Positions 15,954 through 23,706 of a stretch of DNA of 64,000 bases are shown piece after piece (the first letter of the stretch is position 1; every line of letters starts with the position of its first letter). The stretch lies in contig CALYQD010000002.1 in the NCBI GenBank assembly GCA_945280365.1, forward strand, positions 248,001 to 312,000, in the 5' to 3' direction. Made by a program: the position numbers and the translations under genes. The notes under the pieces were generated by a model. It saw only the letters and a list, made by a program, of their open reading frames with translations. It was not told the origin of the DNA and did no database searches. This DNA is from an uncultured Apibacter sp. GTDB taxonomy: Bacteria > Bacteroidota > Bacteroidia > Flavobacteriales > Weeksellaceae.

Positions 15954-17222
15954 CTAATCGTATTGTCTTTTTCTAAACCAAAGATCATCAAAATTAAACC
16001 CTACCTTAAAATTAACAAAGTTTTCCTTAATTAACCCATTTGATTTAGTTCCTCTTTGCCCTAATTCAATTCCTAAATTAAGCATGGAAGGATCATATTT
16101 ACCCCTCTTTCCTAAAGGTAATCCTAGTCCAGCTGTTAATGCATATTGGTTGATAGTTTTATTATTTACGTCAAGCCCTGTATTTTCATAATACACACCA
16201 TAACGATAAACAATTTTTTCAAAATAAGATCTAAAACCATTTATATTTGGAAGATACCATCCACCTACAGCTACACGATATTTATTTTTATAATTAAAAT
16301 TATCTTCCGGTATTTTCAATTTAAATTGATCAGTAAATTTAAAATCTGCACCTAAAGACCATTTATGTTCTTTTCCATAAGAAACCCCGAACGAATACGA
16401 TGATGGTAATTTTGCATCATGGGTTCCTTTAACATAATTTAATGTATCAACAGTGATTTTTTCATTATTATTGTTATAATTATAAGTTGAATAAAGATAA
16501 TTTACATCTGCATCTATATTATGTCCTATATTATAGGTCGCTCCGATTTTTAATATATGATTATCTTTTAATTTTTTATGATAAGCAACCCCTAACGTAT
16601 AATCGAAGAAACCGTATTCTTGTTTATTAAAAATACCTGAAATTAAATTTGCATTTTGTAAAGATATTTCTTGATCTTTTTTCAAATCTCCCCATACATA
16701 ACCAATTTTAGCTCCTAAAGAAAATTCCTCAGATATATTGTAGGAATACATTCCACTAAATGCATTGAGTCCACCCCTTCCTTTAAATAAGGATCTTTGG
16801 TTTACTATCCCTAAATTTTCCATATTTATATCATACCCTATATTGGTATAAGGTTGTAAGTTAACCCCAACTCTCGATTTGTTACCAACTGGAAAAGCTA
16901 AGGATAGATTGGCCAAATAAGTTGTAGATCGATCACTACTTACATTTGAAGTCTTTGCATTAGTATAATCGGTATTAATTACAATATTGTAACTAGTGTA
17001 CCTTAAATTTCTATTAGCTGCCGGATTAATAAAGTTAGCTTCATTATTAAAATCTGAAATATAAGATGTACCTAAACCTCCCATCGATGAAATCACGATA
17101 TCGGAATTAGTTTTACTTTCCCCTAATCCAAATGAAGAATAAGGTGAAGTAGAAGTTTGCTGAGCATAAATTACATTCAGAAAAATAATAAATGATAATA
17201 TTGAGAAAATTTTAATTTTCAT
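15954..17222 (-). CDS. Outer-membrane beta-barrel protein upstream of lptC
   Basis: The 422-residue protein has a signal peptide (MKIKIFSILSFIIFLNVIYAQ) followed by TSTSPYSSFGLGESKTNS and many alternating amphipathic strands with aromatic ends, typical of a FadL-like Bacteroidota barrel. Gly/Asn-rich turns such as GLGTSYISDFNNEANFINPA fit this. In other flavobacteria a similar gene lies between coaX and a TPR gene or lptC; here coaX is 26 kb away. The ligand is unknown. The 3' neighbour lptC is 34 bases away, suggesting cotranscription. Confidence 0.8.
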   Translation of the reverse strand: MKIKIFSILSFIIFLNVIYAQQTSTSPYSSFGLGESKTNSDIVISSMGGLGTSYISDFNNEANFINPAANRNLRYTSYNIVINTDYTNAKTSNVSSDRSTTYLANLSLAFPVGNKSRVGVNLQPYTNIGYDINMENLGIVNQRSLFKGRGGLNAFSGMYSYNISEEFSLGAKIGYVWGDLKKDQEISLQNANLISGIFNKQEYGFFDYTLGVAYHKKLKDNHILKIGATYNIGHNIDADVNYLYSTYNYNNNNEKITVDTLNYVKGTHDAKLPSSYSFGVSYGKEHKWSLGADFKFTDQFKLKIPEDNFNYKNKYRVAVGGWYLPNINGFRSYFEKIVYRYGVYYENTGLDVNNKTINQYALTAGLGLPLGKRGKYDPSMLNLGIELGQRGTKSNGLIKENFVNFKVGFNFDDLWFRKRQYD

Positions 17223-17346
17223 TCAGTGCGTTTTTATACAATATACAAATATGTTAATAATGTATCGATTATAAAAATAATTGTAAGTAAAAATTCTTAG
17301 CAAGAATAAAGAAGTAATAAAAAATTGATTTTTTTTTGAAAAATAT

Positions 17347-17376
17347 TTTGTCATTAAAAAATATGTCCTATATTTG
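17347..17376 (+). promoter_or_regulatory. Promoter of tRNA-Phe
   Basis: TTTG (17347-17350) and TATATTTG (17369-17376), 18 bases apart, give the best match in the window to the Bacteroidota -33/-7 consensus. The mature tRNA begins 16 bases after the -7 box. Confidence 0.75.
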
Positions 17377-17391
17377 CAATCCCAAATGAGA

Positions 17392-17464
17392 GGTACCTTA
17401 GCTCAGTTGGTAGAGCAAAGGACTGAAAATCCTTGTGTCCTTGGTTCGATTCCAAGAGGTACCA
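17392..17464 (+). tRNA. tRNA-Phe (GAA)
   Basis: All four arms pair: acceptor GGTACCT with AGGTACC, D stem GCTC/GAGC around AGTTGGTA, anticodon stem AAGGA/TCCTT around CTGAAAA giving anticodon GAA, and T stem CTTGG/CCAAG around TTCGATT. The discriminator is A and the CCA end is not encoded. A promoter precedes it and a strong terminator follows at 17471. It is a single-gene unit. Confidence 0.98.
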
Positions 17465-17470
17465 CTTCAT

Positions 17471-17516
17471 AAATCCATAATCAATTCGTTAAGAAAAAGA
17501 TTATGGATTTTTTTAT
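17471..17516 (+). terminator. Terminator of tRNA-Phe
   Basis: AAATCCATAATC (17471-17482) and GATTATGGATTT (17499-17510) form a 12-bp perfect stem followed by a T-rich tract, seven bases after the tRNA. Confidence 0.88.
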
Positions 17517-17931
17517 TTAACGAATTTTTATCAATTTTATTTTCATGTAAATTTTTTAAAAAATTTAATTGCATTTTAAAGATTATATCAGCTTTTTGCA
17601 AGTTCATTCTTAAACTCTTTTTCTGACATTAACAAAATCTCTATAAACTCTTGACAAGTTTGCCAATTGAAAATTTTAATTCTACAATATAATTCCAATT
17701 CTATCAGATTTAAAATAAATCAGTTATTTTCTTTTCGATAAAATGTAGATCACTTTCATAATTCCTTTTATCATTCATTTTTATTTTAAATAATATTTAA
17801 TTATTTTTTTGCTTATTTTATTGAATTTTGGAATAAAATTAGATTATCATATTTATTATAATCTTAACTCTTAGAGCTAAAAAATACAATAAATATTTTT
17901 AAAGCATAGCTCTCATTAAATTATATTAATT
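17511..17931. other. Intergenic region after tRNA-Phe
   Basis: No convincing gene is seen. Three short minus-strand frames in different phases (between about 17467 and 17780) read like AT-rich coding sequence but are interrupted and one crosses the tRNA terminator. They may be remnants of a lost gene or chance. Confidence 0.4.
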
Positions 17932-18195
17932 ATGAATAACATAAGCATTTTCGTTTTTTTAGCAGGAATAATTATATTAAATCTAATAGCTTTTTTGCTG
18001 GGAAATTTATATTGTTTTGTTCCAACTTGGTTAAATTATACTATGGTTGGAGTTGAATTATTCTGCCTTTTACTGAGTATATATGCACGCATGAAAGACT
18101 TTAAAAATATAGATGCTTCTATAGGTATTATCCTTAATATTTTTCTTACAATTTTATTAGTTTGCCATATGATACTATATAAATCATCCAGTTAA
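17932..18195 (+). CDS. Small three-helix membrane protein, unknown
   Basis: This 87-residue protein has three hydrophobic stretches (about residues 5-25, 34-50 and 60-82) joined by short loops (YCFVPTWLNY, ARMKDFKNIDAS). It opens with ATG after an AT-rich stretch and stands alone, 64 bases before the ABC-F gene on the same strand. I do not recognise a family. The clean hydrophobic pattern and ATG support a real gene. Confidence 0.55.
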   Translation: MNNISIFVFLAGIIILNLIAFLLGNLYCFVPTWLNYTMVGVELFCLLLSIYARMKDFKNIDASIGIILNIFLTILLVCHMILYKSSS

Positions 18196-18233
18196 AACAA
18201 AATTGAATTATCTATAAAGTAATTTAGAAAACG

Positions 18234-18241
18234 TATTTTTG
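18234..18241 (+). promoter_or_regulatory. -7 promoter box of the ABC-F gene
   Basis: TATTTTTG matches TAnnTTTG, 18 bases before the ATG. This suggests that the ABC-F gene has its own promoter separate from the small membrane gene. Confidence 0.45.
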
Positions 18242-18259
18242 CTTTTCTATTTTTAATCT

Positions 18260-20140
18260 ATGAATTATCTTTCAGTAGAAGACATTAGTAAGTCTTATGG
18301 TATAAGAACTTTATTTTCGAATGTTTCTTTTCATGTAAATGAAGGAGATCAAATTGCATTAGTTGCCAAAAACGGAAATGGAAAAACTACTTTATTAAAA
18401 ATCCTAGCTGGGATTGAAGTTCCCGATTCTGGAACAGTATTGCTTAATAAAGACAGTAAAGTAGTTATGTTTGAACAATCGGAAAGTTTCGATGGAGAAG
18501 TAACTGCTGAAGAATATATATTTTCTCATTCAAATCCTGTTTTGGATATTGTTCATCAATACGATAAGATGGTGCAGAGCGATCCATCCAACCCCCAATT
18601 ATTAAGACTTATTGAAAAAATGGATCAATACGATGGATGGAAAGTGGAACCTGTTATTCAGGAAATAATTTCTAAATTAAAAATTGATTTTCTTACACAA
18701 AAAATAAAAAATTTATCCGGAGGCCAGCAAAAAAGACTTTCACTTACCAAATTTTTAATTGATATAAGTTTTGAAAAAGGAAATATTTTATTAATACTTG
18801 ACGAACCTACCAATCATTTAGATATTGAAATGGTTGAATGGTTGGAATTCTTTCTTAACAAGGAAAATAAAACTCTAATTTTGGTTACTCATGATCGTTA
18901 CTTTCTTGACGCAATTTGTACACGAATCTTTGAATTGGAAGATGGAGTCATATATTCACATTCCGGAGACTATGAAACTTATGTAACAAATAAATCCTTA
19001 CGAATTGAGAATCAATTAGCCCAAACGGATAAAGCAAAGAATTTATATCGTAAAGAATTAGAATGGATGAGACGGCAACCTCAAGCCCGAACATCCAAAT
19101 CTAAAAGTAGAATTGAAAGCTTTTATAAAACGGAAGAAATCGCAAAAAAAAGCATATCGGATACAAAAGTTCAATTAGACATGCAAATGACTCGACTTGG
19201 GAAAAAAATTATTGAAATGGAGCATGTTTCTAAACATTTTGGAAATAAAGTAATTTTAGATAACTTTTCATATTCCTTTGCTAGAGGAGCGAAAATCGGA
19301 ATAATAGGAAAAAATGGGGTAGGTAAAACAACTTTTTTAAAAATACTTGAAAAACATGAGCAATTTGATTCAGGAACCATAGAATGGGGCGAAACCTTAA
19401 ATATCGGGCATTTCAAACAAGAAGGTCTTTCATTTAAAGAAGACCAAAGAGTAATTGATTTTGTGAAAGATATTGCAGATTATTTTCCTTTATCTAATGG
19501 AAAACAAATTACTGCCAGCCAATTTTTAGAAATGTTTCTTTTTACACCTGAAACTCAATATACCTATATTTCCAAATTGAGTGGAGGAGAGAAAAAGAGA
19601 TTACAATTATTATCAATCTTATTTAGAAATCCAAATTTTCTAATTCTAGACGAACCTACTAATGATCTGGATTTACCAACCCTAACCGTTCTCGAGAGTT
19701 TTTTAAATGAATACCAAGGATGCGTATTGATTGTTAGTCACGACAGGTATTTTATGGACAAAGTAGTTGATGAACTAATGATCTTTGAAGGAAATGGAAA
19801 AATATCTCAATTTATAGGAAATTACACTCATTATTATTTAAAATCTAAAGAAAAAAATTCTGAAACTGTTAAAGATACATCTAAAAATGAAATAAAAGAT
19901 ATAAATACAAAAATTAACAAAACTCCTAAATTATCTTTTAAAGAAAAAAAGGAATTAGAAATGTTGGAAAAAGAAATTCCTAACTTGGAAAAAGAAAAAA
20001 ATAAATTAACTGAAAAATTATCTTCTTTAAATTTAAGTTTCGAAGAAATTCAAGAAATCAGTAAACAATTAGAAAATTTAATACAGAAATTGGATTCTAA
20101 AGAAACACGATGGCTGGAACTTAGTGAACTTAAATCATAG
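18260..20140 (+). CDS. ABC-F family ATPase, Uup-like
   Basis: This soluble protein of 626 residues has two ABC ATPase domains and no membrane segment, the ABC-F plan. Domain 1 has Walker A AKNGNGKTT (about 35-43), signature LSGGQQKR and Walker B ILDEPTNHLD; domain 2 has GKNGVGKTT, LSGGEKKR and ILDEPTNDLD. The linker contains RRQPQARTSKSKSRIE. A C-terminal coiled-coil (about 560-620, KEKKELEMLEKEIPNLEKEK) resembles the Uup C-terminal domain. Uup-type proteins act on ribosomes or DNA intermediates; the exact role here is inferred. It converges with the Crp-family gene. Confidence 0.9.
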   Translation: MNYLSVEDISKSYGIRTLFSNVSFHVNEGDQIALVAKNGNGKTTLLKILAGIEVPDSGTVLLNKDSKVVMFEQSESFDGEVTAEEYIFSHSNPVLDIVHQYDKMVQSDPSNPQLLRLIEKMDQYDGWKVEPVIQEIISKLKIDFLTQKIKNLSGGQQKRLSLTKFLIDISFEKGNILLILDEPTNHLDIEMVEWLEFFLNKENKTLILVTHDRYFLDAICTRIFELEDGVIYSHSGDYETYVTNKSLRIENQLAQTDKAKNLYRKELEWMRRQPQARTSKSKSRIESFYKTEEIAKKSISDTKVQLDMQMTRLGKKIIEMEHVSKHFGNKVILDNFSYSFARGAKIGIIGKNGVGKTTFLKILEKHEQFDSGTIEWGETLNIGHFKQEGLSFKEDQRVIDFVKDIADYFPLSNGKQITASQFLEMFLFTPETQYTYISKLSGGEKKRLQLLSILFRNPNFLILDEPTNDLDLPTLTVLESFLNEYQGCVLIVSHDRYFMDKVVDELMIFEGNGKISQFIGNYTHYYLKSKEKNSETVKDTSKNEIKDINTKINKTPKLSFKEKKELEMLEKEIPNLEKEKNKLTEKLSSLNLSFEEIQEISKQLENLIQKLDSKETRWLELSELKS

Positions 20141-20166
20141 AGTTATAGTAATTTTACGATTAGTTT

Positions 20167-20880
20167 TTACGATACCACATGCCCTAAACGCGAAAGTTTT
20201 TGATGGTTAATAATTTTTATTCTTCTGCCTTCCACTTCAATAAGTTCATCGTTTTTGAATTCTGAAATTAAACGGATGGCACTTTCTGTAGCTGTACCAA
20301 TCAAATTTGCCATTTCTTCACGCGTTAAGTTTATTTTAATAAATCCTTCATGATCAACATCAAGTTTCTTTTCTAAAAAAAGTAAAATTACCGCCAGCCT
20401 TTCACGTACAGTGTTTTGCGCCAATAGAGTAATCGTTTTTCCCGCTTCACCTAAATGCTGAGAAATCTTTTTTAATACATCAAAGGCAACTTTTGAACTC
20501 ACTTCTAATAAACGGTGAAAAATAATTTCAGGGATGTAAACAGCGGTAATATCATCGATAACTGTACAAGAGGCACTGAAGGTTTCTCCTCCTAATAAAG
20601 ATCGGTATCCGACTATTTCTCCTTTTTTGACGAAACGAAGTATTTGCTCTTTACCATTAAATCCTCTTTTATAAATTTTCCCGGTTCCACTTAAAATTCC
20701 ATATATACCGGTAGGCTTATATCCTTCATGTATAATTTCCTGACCTTTTTCATATCGAATCTCCTTCATTTCCTTATCTAGAATATTGCACTCATCTTTA
20801 GTAAATTTACTAAGAATTTCTTTATTTTTTAATTCTGATATAATTAAGTCTACTGAATTTTTAGGCATGATATTACTCAT
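20167..20880 (-). CDS. Crp/Fnr family transcriptional regulator
   Basis: The 237-residue protein has a cyclic-nucleotide-binding-like beta roll (about 20-140; KGQEIIHEGYKPTGIYGILSG, LRFVKKGEIVGYRSLLGGE) and a Crp-type winged helix (about 160-225) with LTREEMANLIGTATESAIRLISEF. Only two cysteines are present (Cys27 and one near 109), so the four-Cys iron-sulfur cluster of FNR is absent. It is divergent from ccoI, with 86 bases between them, and probably controls the cbb3 locus. How it senses oxygen or redox state is not evident from the sequence. Confidence 0.92.
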   Translation of the reverse strand: MSNIMPKNSVDLIISELKNKEILSKFTKDECNILDKEMKEIRYEKGQEIIHEGYKPTGIYGILSGTGKIYKRGFNGKEQILRFVKKGEIVGYRSLLGGETFSASCTVIDDITAVYIPEIIFHRLLEVSSKVAFDVLKKISQHLGEAGKTITLLAQNTVRERLAVILLFLEKKLDVDHEGFIKINLTREEMANLIGTATESAIRLISEFKNDELIEVEGRRIKIINHQKLSRLGHVVS

Positions 20881-20899
20881 ATTTTTAACAAATTATGCA

Positions 20900-20907
20900 C
20901 AAAAATA
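20900..20907 (-). promoter_or_regulatory. -7 promoter box of the Crp-family gene
   Basis: The minus strand reads TATTTTTG, 20 bases before the ATG, in the 86-base divergent region shared with ccoI. Confidence 0.45.
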
Positions 20908-20933
20908 ATACTTTAATTTTAAATAAAAGGATA

Positions 20934-20941
20934 TAACTTTG
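20934..20941 (+). promoter_or_regulatory. -7 promoter box of ccoI
   Basis: TAACTTTG matches TAnnTTTG, 26 bases before the ccoI ATG. It faces away from the Crp-family gene's promoter box. Confidence 0.5.
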
Positions 20942-20966
20942 TACATCCAGGACTAGAATTTTTTAT

Positions 20967-23354
20967 ATGAGTGAGCATTGTTTTCATTGTGGACAAACTA
21001 TCGAGAATAATATAAAAATTGATTTTGATAATAAAATATTTTGTTGTAATGGATGTAAGTCCGTGTACGAAATTTTAAATCAAAATAAGCTGGAAAACTA
21101 CTACAGTCTCAATTCAAATGCAGGAATAAAACCTGAAAAAGGTCAAAATTATTTTGAATTTTTAGACACTCCTCAAATTTTTAATAAGATTATCGATTAT
21201 TCGGAAGACGGAATAACACTGATTACTTTTAAAATACCGGCAATTCATTGCAGTGCTTGTATATGGCTATTGGAAAGCATAAAGGGAATCAACAAAAAAA
21301 TTATTTATTCTACGGTTAATTTTTCCGCAAAAACAGTTCAAATAGCTTATAGAAATGAATCGTATAAATTAAGTGAATTGGCTCATTTTCTTACAGATTT
21401 AGGTTATAAGCCCGTAATTAATTTTGAAACTACAGAAAAAAAACATGAAAAAGTTGATCACACTCTACTCATAAAAATCGGTATCGCAGGATTTGCTTTT
21501 GGAAATATTATGTTATTAGCATTTCCTGAATTTCTTGAAAATGAAAAAGATCTATGGTTACAACAATACAGCTACTTTTTCAGAATTCTTATGTTTCTTT
21601 TTTCTCTACCTGTAGTTTTTTATTGTGCTTCAGATTATTATAAATCTGCATGGGGTGCTTTAAAGCATGGCGTTTTAAACATTGATTTCCCGATTGTTAT
21701 TGGAATTATCGCCTTATTTTCGCGAAGCTGTTTTGAAGCATATACAGGGATCAGCAACGGCTATTTTGATTCACTCTGCGGACTTCTGTTTTTTATGCTT
21801 CTAGGAAAATATTTTCAGCAAAGAACCTATAAATCATTAGCATTCGATCGGGATTATAAATCTTTTTATCCTATTGCAGTTACCAAAATTGGTCCTAATA
21901 CTAGCCAGGAAAATGTTCTTATTTCAAACTTAAAAATTGGAGACCGTATTCTAATCCGAAATCAAGAAATAATTCCTGCAGACTCCGTTTTAATTCATGG
22001 AGAAGGCTTTATAGATAATAGTTTCATCACTGGAGAATCTAAACTCATTGAAAAGAAGGTCGGAGAAAAAATATATGCCGGAGGCAAACAGTCCGGCACT
22101 ACTATTGAGCTAGAAGTCATTAAAGAAGTTAACCAAAGCTACCTCACTCGTTTATGGAACAATGAAGCGTTCAAAAAAGATTCTTCCACCATTGAATCTA
22201 TTACTAATAATATAAGTAAATACTTCGTTATTGTACTACTAATTATCACAATTTTAAGCGGTTTATATTGGTACTTAATTGAAAAAAGTCCTTCACAAAT
22301 GTACCAAGTTATCACAGCTATATTGATCGTTGCCTGTCCTTGCGCTTTAGCTCTTTCAGCTCCATTTACCATAGGGAATATAATGAGGGTTTTCGGTAAA
22401 GAAAAATTTTATGTAAAAGATGCCATTACTGTAGAAAAGTTAGCAAAAATAAATCATATAGTTTTCGATAAAACAGGAACACTCACTATAAATAAAGCCA
22501 GTAAAATCAGCTATACAGGTAATGAATTAACTACTAAAGAATTAGAAAATTTAAAAGCTTTATTACAAAATTCCAATCACCCACTAAGCAGATCGCTTTA
22601 TGAATACATATCGATGTCTTTTGAATTTATACCTGTTAAATTGTATGAAGAAATTCCCGGAAAAGGTATAAAAGGAAATGTTAATGGAATGTTCTTTAAA
22701 ATAGGTTCTTCCGATTTTGTAGGAGCTAAAAAAAAGATAAGTTCAGATACTTCTGTTCATATCTCCATTAACGATATATATAAGGGGCATTATATCTTTA
22801 AAAATCAATATAGAAAAGATTTAAAAGAAACAATAAACGCTCTTAACAATTATAAAATTTCTCTATTAAGCGGAGATAACGATTCCGAAAAATATAGATT
22901 AGAAAAAATATTTTCACCAGAAACAATTTTAAAATTTAATCAATCTCCTCAAGACAAATTGGACTACATTAGGGAATTACAAGAAAAAGGCTATCATGTG
23001 ATGATGCTCGGTGATGGACTAAACGACGCTGGAGCTTTGAGACAGTCTAACGTAGGTATCGCTATATCAGACGACATTAATAGCTTTACCCCTTCTTCAG
23101 ATGCTATTTTAGATGGAAATAATTTTTCTTATCTACCTTCCTATCTTAAATTATCAAAAAAAGCATTAGGTATAGTATCCCTATGTTTCGTTATTAGTTT
23201 CTGTTATAATATTATCGGATTAAGTTTTGCTGTTTCAAATAAGCTTTCTCCATTAGTTGCTGCTATACTCATGCCACTAAGTTCCATATCCGTTGTAACA
23301 TTTACTACCTTAGTAAGCAGAATTATTGGTTACAAAATGTTTATCCATAAATGA
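20967..23354 (+). CDS. ccoI: Copper-translocating P-type ATPase CcoI (FixI)
   Basis: CcoI is a P1B-type ATPase that supplies copper for cbb3 oxidase assembly. The 795 residues hold an N-terminal Cys-rich segment (HCFHCGQTI, FCCNGCKSV), a heavy-metal domain with Cys95-x2-Cys98 (HCSACIWLLE), a membrane domain with the CPC metal site at 457-459 (VACPCALALSAPF), phosphorylation Asp501 (DKTGTLT), and a hinge MLGDGLNDAGALRQS. The N-terminal Cys cluster and the position ahead of ccoS and ccoNO identify it as CcoI instead of a general copper exporter. It is divergent from the Crp-family gene. Confidence 0.95.
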   Translation: MSEHCFHCGQTIENNIKIDFDNKIFCCNGCKSVYEILNQNKLENYYSLNSNAGIKPEKGQNYFEFLDTPQIFNKIIDYSEDGITLITFKIPAIHCSACIWLLESIKGINKKIIYSTVNFSAKTVQIAYRNESYKLSELAHFLTDLGYKPVINFETTEKKHEKVDHTLLIKIGIAGFAFGNIMLLAFPEFLENEKDLWLQQYSYFFRILMFLFSLPVVFYCASDYYKSAWGALKHGVLNIDFPIVIGIIALFSRSCFEAYTGISNGYFDSLCGLLFFMLLGKYFQQRTYKSLAFDRDYKSFYPIAVTKIGPNTSQENVLISNLKIGDRILIRNQEIIPADSVLIHGEGFIDNSFITGESKLIEKKVGEKIYAGGKQSGTTIELEVIKEVNQSYLTRLWNNEAFKKDSSTIESITNNISKYFVIVLLIITILSGLYWYLIEKSPSQMYQVITAILIVACPCALALSAPFTIGNIMRVFGKEKFYVKDAITVEKLAKINHIVFDKTGTLTINKASKISYTGNELTTKELENLKALLQNSNHPLSRSLYEYISMSFEFIPVKLYEEIPGKGIKGNVNGMFFKIGSSDFVGAKKKISSDTSVHISINDIYKGHYIFKNQYRKDLKETINALNNYKISLLSGDNDSEKYRLEKIFSPETILKFNQSPQDKLDYIRELQEKGYHVMMLGDGLNDAGALRQSNVGIAISDDINSFTPSSDAILDGNNFSYLPSYLKLSKKALGIVSLCFVISFCYNIIGLSFAVSNKLSPLVAAILMPLSSISVVTFTTLVSRIIGYKMFIHK

Positions 23355-23401
23355 AATAAATTTACCACATCCCAAGTAAGTTATTGTACCTATACCTAGC
23401 C

Positions 23402-23426
23402 TTAATTTAGAAATATTCTAAATTAA
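23402..23426. promoter_or_regulatory. 25-bp perfect dyad upstream of ccoS, candidate operator
   Basis: TTAATTTAGAA (23402-23412) and TTCTAAATTAA (23416-23426) are perfect inverted arms around ATA. The dyad lies 48 bases after the ccoI stop and 73 bases before the ccoS ATG. No T-tract follows, so a terminator is less likely than a regulator site. Confidence 0.5.
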
Positions 23427-23480
23427 ACATCCGATGTAAAAATATGTAACAAATCATTATCATTCATATTAAATAAAATG

Positions 23481-23488
23481 TATTTTTG
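23481..23488 (+). promoter_or_regulatory. Candidate -7 promoter box of ccoS-ccoNOQP
   Basis: TATTTTTG matches TAnnTTTG and ends 10 bases before the preferred ccoS ATG. It would give a leader of only a few bases. The dyad at 23402-23426 lies about 55 bases upstream of it. Confidence 0.35.
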
Positions 23489-23498
23489 TTCAGTCAGT

Positions 23499-23675
23499 AT
23501 GGAAATATTATATTTAATGATATTATGCAGCCTTTCGTTAGCCATTATATTTTTGGTTCTTTTTATCTATGGAATAAAGAAAGGACAATTTGACGATGAC
23601 GAATCACCTGCCGTGCGAATATTATTCGATTCCAATGACGATAATATAAACGAAGAACAAAAAAATAATAAATAA
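23499..23675 (+). CDS. ccoS: cbb3 oxidase maturation protein CcoS
   Basis: CcoS is a small membrane protein needed for cofactor insertion into cbb3 oxidase. The sequence from the ATG at 23499 (58 residues) is MEILYLMILCSLSLAII with one membrane helix (about 3-26), then the CcoS hallmark GIKKGQFDDDESPAVRILF and an acidic tail. An upstream in-frame ATG at 23478 would add seven residues but is not family-like, and a TATTTTTG promoter box (23481-23488) would then lie inside the gene. It precedes ccoNO by 31 bases. Confidence 0.92.
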   Translation: MEILYLMILCSLSLAIIFLVLFIYGIKKGQFDDDESPAVRILFDSNDDNINEEQKNNK

Positions 23676-23706
23676 GAAAATAATAAAGTAACTACATACT
23701 ATACAA

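Noticed and set aside
17435..17626. Plus-strand reading frame of 63 codons beginning inside tRNA-Phe
   Set aside because: It overlaps the tRNA and its terminator, and its residues are only AT-bias sequence.
17467..17780. Possible minus-strand pseudogene after tRNA-Phe, in three phases
   Set aside because: One frame runs through the tRNA terminator hairpin, and each piece is under 50 codons in very AT-rich DNA. I could not tell remnants from chance.
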